Shown piece after piece: positions 1-5,912 of a stretch of DNA of 8,277 bases (its first letter is position 1; each line of letters opens with the position of its first letter). The notes beneath the pieces were generated by a model, which saw nothing but the letters and a program-made list of their open reading frames with translations, did no database searches and was not told the DNA's origin. The stretch is from NCBI GenBank assembly GCA_964568485.1, contig CAZMRA010000226.1, forward strand, positions 1-8,277. Reading direction: 5' to 3'. The DNA is from CFX5 sp964568485 (GTDB taxonomy: Bacteria > Chloroflexota > Anaerolineae > Caldilineales > Caldilineaceae). The position numbers and the translations under genes are program-made.

Positions 1-159
1 GTTGGTGATGCACTGGCCACCGAAGAGTTTGGCTTTATCTTCACACCTGGCAGCGAGTGGGTTTCCCCCTTCAATGCTGCAATCAATTCGCTCCAGCAAG
101 ATGGTTACTTCGACTATCTCAATTTCAAGTGGTTCTATCTTTACGACGCCACGCAATAG
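1..159 (+). CDS. Amino acid ABC transporter substrate-binding protein (3' end only)
   Basis: This is the C-terminal 52 residues of an open frame that enters from the left edge; the stop is TAG at 157-159. The translation contains EEFGFIFTPGSEWVSPFNAA followed by INSLQQDGYFDYLNFKWF. This is the usual end of family 3 solute-binding proteins (SBP_bac_3, the HisJ/GlnH type): a G-F-x-F strand, a long helix beginning near V-x-x-x-N, then the D-G-x-x-x-x-L-x-x-K-W-F signature. Such proteins capture a polar amino acid outside the membrane and deliver it to the permease. The next gene on the same strand is a matching permease, which supports the call. Specificity cannot be read from this fragment, and the signal peptide lies outside the window. 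Confidence 0.85.
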   Translation, partial: VGDALATEEFGFIFTPGSEWVSPFNAAINSLQQDGYFDYLNFKWFYLYDATQ

Positions 160-258
160 TAAGGGAATGCCACAGCTGATGCGGGACTGAGCGAGTTTCG
201 CCCATCACACCGCCACCTGCTCGACAAAATCCACAATTGGCTAGGCACATGGTATAGT

Positions 259-294
259 AACGCTGGTATCCTTTGCAGGGTACCAGCGTTTTTT
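259..294 (+). terminator. Strong intrinsic terminator between binding protein and permease
   Basis: A 13-bp hairpin is formed by 259-271 and 278-290 (one G-T wobble) around the 6-nt loop TTTGCA. A run of six T at 289-294 follows. The hairpin lies 99 nt after the binding-protein stop and ends 19 nt before the permease ATG. It is probably leaky. In amino acid ABC operons such an element lets the binding protein be made in excess over the membrane parts. Confidence 0.9.
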
Positions 295-313
295 GTCGGA
301 TTCGGAGCATTGT

Positions 314-1162
314 ATGACTGTTCATTCAATTGAAATGCGTGGCCGGTCGACGCGTAGTCGGCTATGGGCACGTACCCCCTATTGGCTGATCGCGGCCATT
401 GTCTTAGCGATCTTTTTCTTGTGGCATGTATTTCAAGATGTCGATTATACAACCATCTTCCGCGCTGTTGTCACTGGAGTGGGCAATACCTTATGGGTTA
501 CTTTTGTGGCATTTGTCGGCGCGCTTCTCGTGGGTTTACTCCTTGGGCTGATCCGGGTTTCGCGCAACCGGGTATTGTGGGAAGTATCTACCTTTTATGT
601 CGAAATTGTGCGCGGTGTACCGATGTTGGTCTTGCTCTACTACATTGCTTTTGTCGGTGCGCCTGGCTTGGTGGATGCGATCAACTGGCTCGGTGGCGGC
701 TTGCAGTCACTTGGGCTGGGCGTATTAGGTACGCCGCTGGCCGAGTTTAGTATCCGCCGTTTGGACTTTGCCGCGCGGGCCGTGTTAGCCTTGATCATTG
801 GGTATAGCGCCTTTATCAGCGAGATCTTCCGAGCGGGTATCGAGAGCATTGACCAGGGGCAGAGAGAAGCCGCACTCAGTTTGGGGATGTCGCGCTGGCA
901 AACCATGCGCTACGTCATCCTGCCCCAGGCAATTCGCCGCGTGTTGCCTCCGTTGGGCAACGACTTCATTGCCATGCTGAAAGATTCTGCCCTGGTTTCA
1001 GCGTTGGGTGTGCAAGATATTACCCGCTTGGGCAACAGTTATGCGGCCAGCACCTTCCGCTACTTTGAAACCTATAATGTCGTCGCGTTTTTGTATTTGG
1101 TCATGACGGTAGCATTAGCGCTGCTGGTGCGTTATTTCGAACGACGCATTCCCAATCGCTAA
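314..1162 (+). CDS. Polar amino acid ABC transporter permease (HisM/GlnP type)
   Basis: A 282-residue inner-membrane permease that would form the channel for the binding protein encoded upstream. Hydrophobic segments lie at about residues 23-40, 58-80, 103-117, 155-171 and 255-273. The ATPase-docking EAA loop is clear: EAALSLG at 185-191, ending in VILP at 201-204. The motif GYSAFISEIFRAGIESI at 163-178 is typical of the HisM/GlnP family (His/Glu/Gln/Arg/polar amino acid permeases, BPD_transp_1). The start is taken as ATG 314, with GGAG at 304-307 six bases upstream. The upstream in-frame TTG at 293 falls in the T-tract of the preceding terminator and is unlikely. About 40 hydrophilic and hydrophobic residues precede the core, and a Gly/Leu-rich insert lies at about 118-150. 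No ATPase gene follows; the next gene has its own promoter. The transported amino acid is unknown. Confidence 0.93.
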   Translation: MTVHSIEMRGRSTRSRLWARTPYWLIAAIVLAIFFLWHVFQDVDYTTIFRAVVTGVGNTLWVTFVAFVGALLVGLLLGLIRVSRNRVLWEVSTFYVEIVRGVPMLVLLYYIAFVGAPGLVDAINWLGGGLQSLGLGVLGTPLAEFSIRRLDFAARAVLALIIGYSAFISEIFRAGIESIDQGQREAALSLGMSRWQTMRYVILPQAIRRVLPPLGNDFIAMLKDSALVSALGVQDITRLGNSYAASTFRYFETYNVVAFLYLVMTVALALLVRYFERRIPNR

Positions 1163-1205
1163 TGAAGAAATGACTGTTTTTAGCGTGTAATATGAGCTAG
1201 CTTAC

Positions 1206-1234
1206 TTGACAAAAGCCCCATTAGGCGTTACGAT
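1206..1234 (+). promoter_or_regulatory. Sigma70-type promoter of the Mn riboswitch-TerC unit
   Basis: A consensus -35 box TTGACA at 1206-1211 is separated by exactly 17 bp from a good -10 box TACGAT at 1229-1234. Transcription would begin at about 1240-1243, only a few bases before the first helix of the aptamer. The gene is thus cut off from the upstream permease and has a short structured leader. Confidence 0.82.
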
Positions 1235-1245
1235 CTATATTTGTA

Positions 1246-1341
1246 GGTTGGGAGTAGCCACCATTTTCGGGGCATTAGTCGTCAAGACAGAGGATTCCTC
1301 TCGGCTAATGCGCGTGACCTAACACGTTTGGCGAGACAACC
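1246..1341 (+). promoter_or_regulatory. yybP-ykoY manganese riboswitch aptamer
   Basis: The hallmark 5' sequence GGTTGGGAGTAGCC lies at 1246-1259 and the hallmark 3' sequence GGCGAGACAACC at 1330-1341. Helix P1 is GGTTG (1246-1250) with CAACC (1337-1341). A GC-rich P2 follows (GCC-ACC from 1257 with GG-GGC near 1269-1273). The second arm pairs GCATTAG (1272-1278) with CTAATGC (1305-1311). It encloses the conserved metal-site loop CGTCAAGA (1280-1287) and a distal AGAGG/CCTCT hairpin (1289-1293 with 1297-1301). This class senses Mn2+ through two loops docked side by side. It is followed by a TerC/Alx-family gene, one of the classical targets of the class, which supports the assignment independently. 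Confidence 0.92.
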
Positions 1342-1377
1342 ACGCCCAATTTGGGGGCCGTGGAGTCTCGCTTTTTT
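1331..1377 (+). terminator. Riboswitch-controlled intrinsic terminator (expression platform)
   Basis: GCGAGAC (1331-1337) pairs with GTCTCGC (1365-1371). Inside it CCACG (1340-1344) pairs with CGTGG (1359-1363), and CCCAA/TTGGG can extend the tip. Six T follow at 1372-1377. The 5' arm is the same sequence as the 3' closing strand of the aptamer, so the two structures exclude each other. Ligand-stabilised aptamer should prevent termination (ON switch with Mn2+). Confidence 0.88.
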
Positions 1378-1445
1378 GTTGCCTCCCGGTCATCATAAAC
1401 GTCTGCTGAACGATGATTCGTTCGGCTCATTGAGAATGATGTGGC

Positions 1446-1452
1446 AAAGGAG
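1446..1452 (+). promoter_or_regulatory. Ribosome binding site that decides a GTG start
   Basis: AAAGGAG lies seven bases before GTG 1460. It is the best Shine-Dalgarno near the 5' end of the TerC gene. It favours GTG 1460 over the tandem ATG codons at 1436 and 1439, which have no comparable site. It also rules against upstream in-frame starts lying inside the riboswitch. Confidence 0.85.
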
Positions 1453-1459
1453 ACAAATT

Positions 1460-2446
1460 GTGTTAGAGGGAGAGCTAATCCCATTTATTGGTTTCAATAT
1501 CTTTGTTTTGCTCATGTTGGCGCTCGACTTGGGCGTTTTTCACCGCAAATCCCATCGGGTGTCGGTCAAAGAAGCGCTAATTTGGAGCATCGTCTGGATT
1601 GTACTGTCACTAATTTTTGCTGTAGGCATCTACTTCTTCTGGCATGATGTCGTGCCTGAATCGAGCTACAGCAATAGTGAAGCGGCTCTTGCCTACCTGA
1701 CCGGCTATTTGATCGAAAAGTCCCTGAGCGTTGATAACATCTTCGTCTTTGTGCTGGTCTTTAGTTATTTTGCTGTGCCGCCGCTCTATCAGCATCGCCT
1801 CCTCTTCTGGGGTGTGTTGGGCGCACTGGTCATGCGTGGTATTCTGATCTTTGTTGGGGCCGCGCTGATCAACCAATTCCACTGGATCATCTACGTCTTC
1901 GGCGCCTTCTTGATCTTCACCGGTTTCCGCATGGCGTTCCAGAAAGACGAATCGGTGGATCCCTCGAAGAATCCAATGGTCAAACTGTTCCGCCGCTTCT
2001 TCCCGGTGACCGAAAGTTATGCAGGCGATAAGTTCTTTGTCCGCCATGCCGGCAAGTTGATGGCCACACCGCTATTCTTGGTGTTACTGATTGTTGAGAG
2101 TACCGACTTGGTATTTGCGGTGGATTCGATCCCAGCGATTTTTGCGGTGACGACTGATCCCTTCTTGGTCTACACCTCGAATATTTTTGCCATTCTTGGC
2201 TTGCGTTCACTCTACTTTGTGTTGGCCGGTGTGATCGATAAGTTCCATTTCTTGAAACTGGGCTTGTCGTTTATCCTTGCCTTCGTCGGCGTCAAGATGG
2301 TGATCGTTGATATCTATCACATCCCGATCGCAGTTTCGCTGGGGGTAATTGCTACGGTGTTGGTAATTTCGGTGGTCGCCTCGCTCTTGTGGCCGGCCGA
2401 ATCCACACACGAGTTGCCTAGTCACTCGGCAGCGGCTGAGGACTAA
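1460..2446 (+). CDS. TerC/Alx-family integral membrane protein, probable Mn2+ exporter
   Basis: A 328-residue polytopic membrane protein whose length matches Alx/TerC family members (about 320). From the GTG start, the first membrane segment holds the acidic signature LALDLGVFHRK (20-30). The second conserved acidic motif is EKSLSVDNIFVF (86-97), and the third is ESTDLVFAVDSIPA (213-226). About eight to nine hydrophobic segments are visible, with a charged cytoplasmic-type loop at about 158-200. These acidic membrane motifs define pfam TerC. Family members are implicated in Mn2+ export and metal loading of exported proteins, and the historical tellurite-resistance name is misleading. The Mn riboswitch directly upstream supports a manganese role in this organism. 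Transcription runs from the promoter near 1206 through the switch, and a terminator follows 56 bases after the stop. The tail after residue 310 is short and hydrophilic. Family assignment is firm; substrate is inferred. Confidence 0.95.
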   Translation: MLEGELIPFIGFNIFVLLMLALDLGVFHRKSHRVSVKEALIWSIVWIVLSLIFAVGIYFFWHDVVPESSYSNSEAALAYLTGYLIEKSLSVDNIFVFVLVFSYFAVPPLYQHRLLFWGVLGALVMRGILIFVGAALINQFHWIIYVFGAFLIFTGFRMAFQKDESVDPSKNPMVKLFRRFFPVTESYAGDKFFVRHAGKLMATPLFLVLLIVESTDLVFAVDSIPAIFAVTTDPFLVYTSNIFAILGLRSLYFVLAGVIDKFHFLKLGLSFILAFVGVKMVIVDIYHIPIAVSLGVIATVLVISVVASLLWPAESTHELPSHSAAAED

Positions 2447-2501
2447 GCAACTGCTTGCTAACCGTTGATGTAACTCAGCAAGCGACTCAACAGTAAAGAA
2501 G

Positions 2502-2537
2502 CGGGGCGTCTTGTAAACGCCCCGTTTTTATTTTTAT
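2502..2537 (+). terminator. Intrinsic terminator after the TerC gene
   Basis: CGGGGCGT (2502-2509) pairs perfectly with ACGCCCCG (2517-2524) around a 7-nt loop, followed by GTTTTTATTTTTATT. This is a strong terminator for the plus strand. It abuts the stop of the convergent minus-strand gene, whose last codons overlap the T-rich tail. On the minus strand the hairpin is followed only by CTTCTTTACTG, so any bidirectional action would be weak in that direction. Confidence 0.93.
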
Positions 2538-4108
2538 TGGCCCGCTAAATTGGCATAATAGATGGTACAAGCAGGGGCATTCGCTGCGACACATTCTGCG
2601 TTGAGTGGCCTCGCCACGCTGCTCTCCCCCCAGATCAGATCGACCCCGTGCGCTACTCCAAACCGGTGCCACCGGAAGGTTGGATAGAAAGCCGCAGTTC
2701 CCTGACTGATGACCGGGGTCTTGATCGTCTGCCACCGGCCATGTAGCGGCTTCTTCATTACTCGAATTTCCCCAGCAGCCGGCAACGTTGCGGGCCGATT
2801 GGCAACGTAGCTCCGTTCACTCCACGCCACCCACAATCGGTCATCCTTATCGACTGTAATACTCGGAAAGCTCTGTTCGACCGTGAGGTTGGGCAAAATC
2901 GGCCGCGCCGGAGCCCAGAAGTCGTCTCCCGCATAGGTGGCATAATAGATTTGGGTCGGTGACGTGGTGACAGTATGGCTGGCTGGTTGCTGCCAGACGA
3001 GATGCAAGTGCCCCCGGCTGTCGATGGCTACCGAGAGATGGCGTTGATCCTGCGGCATATCGTTGATCCCATCGCCGTCGCTGTCGGTGACATAGCGCCA
3101 CGGCGCCCAGTGATCGCCAGGTTGCGCATCGGCGTCTACACTTTGTGTCCAGACCAAATGCGCCACCTTGTCCGCGCCAGTGGCGTAGGCCAGCACATAG
3201 AGCTGACGACCATCGGCGCTGGCAACGATCGCTGGACGGCTATAGTAGACACCCGGTTCGCCCGGAATATTTTGCCACTCACTCCAGGTTTTGCCCCCAT
3301 CCAACGAGCGGAGCCATTTGATCTGCGCGGCATCCAGGTGGTCATGATCTCGCCCTTCCCAAGCAATGTACAATGTCTGGTTGCCTGCTGCGAAGATGAC
3401 CGGGTGCTCTTGCCACATAGTTCGAGAGACATTCGGCGTGCGGGCCAACAATTCATAGCCGGCGATACTACCCGCCGGTGATTGCACAGGCGCCCAGTTC
3501 AATGGGGTGCTTGTTTGGGCTGGCGCCCGCGTGTAACGAATCTGCCGTTCGTTGGGGCTTTGGCTGGTGCTATCGGGCCCATACCACACCACATGCAGCA
3601 CATCATTTTCATCGATGGTGAGCGAGGGCACGCGTTGGGTTTCGCGCACAAGTATACTTTCGATCGACGTCTCCGTGTTGCGAAACTGACGCCCACCTGA
3701 TGGCAAAGCAGCAACAAATGTATGAAATTTGCCATCACTATTTTTTTTACGATACGCCACATAGAGATTATTGCGGCTATCGCGCACAATTTTGCGGCTG
3801 TCGGGGTAGCCAGTGACTTGAGCGTCGGTCACCACATCCACAGCGATACGAACCAAAGATGCGCCTTGATTGGTCGGCAGCAAGGGCGAATTGGGCTGCG
3901 GTACCTCTGGAGATTGCGTAGACATGAGGTGATCACTCCGGGTCAACGACGCGCTAAATGCAGCGGCTTCGGTTAGCACACCGGACGGCAATGGCTTGTC
4001 AACGGTGGCATAGACCGTGGCTGGAACGCCCGAAAAATTGAACAACCAAGCGAGGCATAGGCCGAGTATACAAATTATTTGCAACGAATAGAAACCCTTA
4101 TAATTCAT
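2534..4108 (-). CDS. Secreted Asp-box beta-propeller protein (sialidase-superfamily fold)
   Basis: A 524-residue exported protein. Residues 6-34 form a hydrophobic signal segment (possible cleavage after VYA, 32-34), then a low-complexity Ser/Pro/Thr linker to about residue 84. The rest holds about seven diverged strand repeats of the form P-x-[IV]-x-x-D-x-x-[GN]-x-L-[YHW]-[VL]-x-[WY]. Examples are PSLTIDENDVLHVVW (161-175), LSVAIDSRGHLHLVW (358-372) and PSITVDKDDRLWVAW (415-429); others lie near 107-119, 236-250, 292-308 and 475-493. This spacing indicates a six- or seven-bladed propeller. One canonical Asp box, SLDGGKTW, sits at 268-275. DSDGDGIND (342-350) fits a DxDxDGxxD calcium loop. 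Residues proving sialidase activity were not identified, so binding or structural roles are equally possible. The C-terminus lacks the YLPL tail of its neighbours. The start could instead be GTG 4135, nine codons upstream; neither start has a good Shine-Dalgarno. Confidence 0.85.
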   Translation of the reverse strand: MNYKGFYSLQIICILGLCLAWLFNFSGVPATVYATVDKPLPSGVLTEAAAFSASLTRSDHLMSTQSPEVPQPNSPLLPTNQGASLVRIAVDVVTDAQVTGYPDSRKIVRDSRNNLYVAYRKKNSDGKFHTFVAALPSGGRQFRNTETSIESILVRETQRVPSLTIDENDVLHVVWYGPDSTSQSPNERQIRYTRAPAQTSTPLNWAPVQSPAGSIAGYELLARTPNVSRTMWQEHPVIFAAGNQTLYIAWEGRDHDHLDAAQIKWLRSLDGGKTWSEWQNIPGEPGVYYSRPAIVASADGRQLYVLAYATGADKVAHLVWTQSVDADAQPGDHWAPWRYVTDSDGDGINDMPQDQRHLSVAIDSRGHLHLVWQQPASHTVTTSPTQIYYATYAGDDFWAPARPILPNLTVEQSFPSITVDKDDRLWVAWSERSYVANRPATLPAAGEIRVMKKPLHGRWQTIKTPVISQGTAAFYPTFRWHRFGVAHGVDLIWGESSVARPLNAECVAANAPACTIYYANLAGQ

Positions 4109-4308
4109 ACCCTTGACTTTATGAAGCTTGACCACGACTCACGCAGTGGCTGAACTGATGACTGCAGCGAGGTACCCTCAGCAAGTAGTCATTTAGAGTA
4201 GGCTTGCGTAAGTGTCATCGAGGAAGCAGCCCAAGCACCAACAGGAAGGAAGATTTTCTCTGGCTCGGTCGCATGGGCCGCACAGTGAACTATGAGTTAT
4301 GAGGCAAA
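4109..4308. other. Divergent intergenic region
   Basis: These 200 bases separate the minus-strand propeller gene and the plus-strand beta-helix gene and must carry promoters for both unless they are read through from elsewhere. No consensus -35/-10 pair stands out on either strand, in contrast to the clear one at 1206-1234. A short inverted pair, GCAAG near 4182 and CTTGC near 4203, is present but is too short to interpret. GAGG at 4301-4304 is the likely ribosome binding site of the rightward gene. Confidence 0.4.
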
Positions 4309-5781
4309 ATGCGCGTTTATTCTTTACCCCTGTTTACCACCCGCTGGTTATTGATCCCGACTTTGCTTACCCTGTTATTGAGTAGCCCGTTAACGCTCTG
4401 GAGTGCTCCGCTTGTTCCCGAACAAACGCCGGTGCATTATGGCGTCTCCGTACCGATTGGCCCCGCCCAAGAGCCCTGCGAAGATGAACAGAGCACACCC
4501 AATGCCGTCGTCCTAAGCAACCAAGACGACTGGGAAGAGGCGATTGAAGACGCCGCGCCAGGTACGACACTGCTGCTGCGCGGCGGGGACTATCGCGCCA
4601 GCGATTCGATCAAAATTGCCGCGGGTGCTCCGGGGCAGCCCATCACCCTCAAACCCTACCGATGTGAAGTGGTCTCCTTGTTTGCTAGTCTGCGCCCACG
4701 CTCACACAACATCATTGCCGGGCTACACTTGGAGACCAAAGGCATTGCGAAAGGGGACTGGGTCATCCGTGTGGATGGTAAAAATCTTGGCCACATCGAA
4801 GATGTCACCATTCGCTATAACACCATCCTCGGTGGTGTGATCGACGCCATCCGCATTCTGGATGATACGCGGCGCATCACCATCTATGGCAACACCATCG
4901 ACGGCGGCAGCAATGGTCACAACATCTTTGTCACCGCCGAGAACCAGGTACTCCTCCCCGACGAAATCGAGATCAGCCAAAATCGGCTGAGCAAACGCTA
5001 TTATGATTCGCCCGCCGAAGACATGTTTCAGGTGCGCGATGTCGCCAAAGTTTCGTTCACCCACAACACCTGCACCGATGGCTTGAACATGGAAGAATGC
5101 GTCGACATCAAAACCACGACCGAGCCAATCGTGATCCAATACAATCTCTTTGTCGGGGATCGGCTGCAGCAAATTGGCCAAGGAGAAGATGGGGCGAGCG
5201 GCTGTTTGGTGATCCACGAAAGTGACGGCGTTGCCGACAATCATCTCATTGAGTACAACTACTTTCGCAATTGTCGCGGCAGTTCATTGCGCCTGGCCAC
5301 GGGCCAACTTGGGCATACCAGCCGGGCGACCATCCGCTGGAACTTGATCACCCACCCCACTCAGGAAGATAAGATCTCCATCTGGCAAGCCCAAGATGTC
5401 GAGTTTAATCACAACACAGTGATCAACGGGCAGCTCAGGCTGGGCGATTCCGGAAAGATGAGGCAGCCCATCAATACCGTCATCAAGAACAATATCTTCT
5501 ACCGCACGCAGATCGAAGATCGGACTGCGCCCCCGACCTCAACTTACTCCTGTAGCCATAACTTACTCTTCGAGACGACGGGCAGCGGTTTTGTGAACTC
5601 GCCCTGTAGCGGCACTGTAGTTGCCGACCCCCTCTTTGTCATGCCGAGTGCGGAGAATTATCAGCTGCGGCCCGAGACGCCAGCCAACAGTCGCGGGGAG
5701 GATGGGTTACCGTTGGGCGCTTTCGGCATTGGTACGCCCCCCTCGCTAACCTATTTACCGCTGGTCGTGAATGCACGCTGA
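4309..5781 (+). CDS. Secreted right-handed parallel beta-helix protein with C-terminal YLPL tail
   Basis: A 490-residue exported protein, probably of the pectate-lyase-like beta-helix fold. Residues 10-33 are a strong hydrophobic signal segment. The N-terminal cap of the helix reads as in many polysaccharide-lyase-type proteins: DDWEEAIEDAAPGTTLLLRG (73-92), then GDYRASDSIKIAAGAPGQPI (93-112). Helix coils of about 22-28 residues follow, with recurring N-x-I/N-x-F ladders such as IEDVTIRYNTILGG (163-176), RITIYGNTIDGG (189-200) and VIQYNLFVG (275-283). A conserved-looking acidic/lysine patch, EECVDIKTT, lies at 262-270, and several cysteines are present; these could line a carbohydrate groove. 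The protein ends LTYLPLVVNAR, the same kind of tail as the large convergent protein. The start ATG 4309 has GAGG four bases upstream. No catalytic residues can be assigned, so lyase, epimerase-like or binding roles remain open. Confidence 0.87.
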   Translation: MRVYSLPLFTTRWLLIPTLLTLLLSSPLTLWSAPLVPEQTPVHYGVSVPIGPAQEPCEDEQSTPNAVVLSNQDDWEEAIEDAAPGTTLLLRGGDYRASDSIKIAAGAPGQPITLKPYRCEVVSLFASLRPRSHNIIAGLHLETKGIAKGDWVIRVDGKNLGHIEDVTIRYNTILGGVIDAIRILDDTRRITIYGNTIDGGSNGHNIFVTAENQVLLPDEIEISQNRLSKRYYDSPAEDMFQVRDVAKVSFTHNTCTDGLNMEECVDIKTTTEPIVIQYNLFVGDRLQQIGQGEDGASGCLVIHESDGVADNHLIEYNYFRNCRGSSLRLATGQLGHTSRATIRWNLITHPTQEDKISIWQAQDVEFNHNTVINGQLRLGDSGKMRQPINTVIKNNIFYRTQIEDRTAPPTSTYSCSHNLLFETTGSGFVNSPCSGTVVADPLFVMPSAENYQLRPETPANSRGEDGLPLGAFGIGTPPSLTYLPLVVNAR

Positions 5782-5799
5782 GCACTAGCCTAACAGAGC

Positions 5800-5847
5800 A
5801 TCAGGGACGAAGCAGACTTCTATACAAAGCCTGATTTCGTCCCTGAT
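5800..5847. repeat. Perfect 12-bp inverted repeat between convergent genes
   Basis: ATCAGGGACGAA (5800-5811) is the exact reverse complement of TTCGTCCCTGAT (5836-5847), separated by 24 nt. It begins 19 bases after the stop of the beta-helix gene and lies in the 120-bp gap before the end of the convergent gene. It could act as a transcription-stopping or mRNA-stabilising hairpin for either strand. No T-run follows on either side, so it is not a standard intrinsic terminator. Confidence 0.75.
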
Positions 5848-5880
5848 CGTACTTCATTCAGTCATGCGAGCCCTAGATCG

Positions 5881-5912
5881 TCAGCCGGGCAGAAAGTGAT
5901 GCTAGCGGCTGA
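5881..5912. repeat. Small inverted repeat at the 3' end of the large minus-strand gene
   Basis: TCAGCCG (5881-5887) and CGGCTGA (5906-5912) form a 7-bp stem with an 18-nt loop. The right arm covers the last sense codons of the minus-strand gene and the loop contains its stop codon. There is no T-run. It may be chance or a weak 3' hairpin. Confidence 0.4.

Noticed and set aside
293..313. Extended TTG start of the permease, seven codons upstream
   Set aside because: The TTG sits in the T-run of the terminator and has no ribosome site, whereas ATG 314 has GGAG at correct spacing.
1163..1205. Possible terminator after the permease (GAGCTAGCTT palindrome)
   Set aside because: The GCTAGC palindrome is too short, has no loop and lacks a T-run after it.
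1610..2047. 145-residue minus-strand open frame inside the TerC gene
   Set aside because: It lies antisense to conserved TerC motifs. Its acidic, His-rich translation is the expected shadow of hydrophobic codons.
2975..3481. 168-residue plus-strand open frame opposite the beta-propeller gene
   Set aside because: It is antisense to the clear propeller repeats and Asp box, and its translation shows no domain features.
2534..4108. Calling the propeller protein an exo-alpha-sialidase
   Set aside because: Only one canonical Asp box is present and the Arg triad, Tyr/Glu pair and FRIP motif of sialidases were not recognised. The fold is supported but the enzyme activity is not.
4723..5244. 173-residue minus-strand open frame inside the beta-helix gene
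   Set aside because: It is a shadow of the 4309-5781 gene, which has a signal peptide, ribosome site, beta-helix pattern and C-terminal tail. The reverse frame has no recognisable domain or ribosome site.
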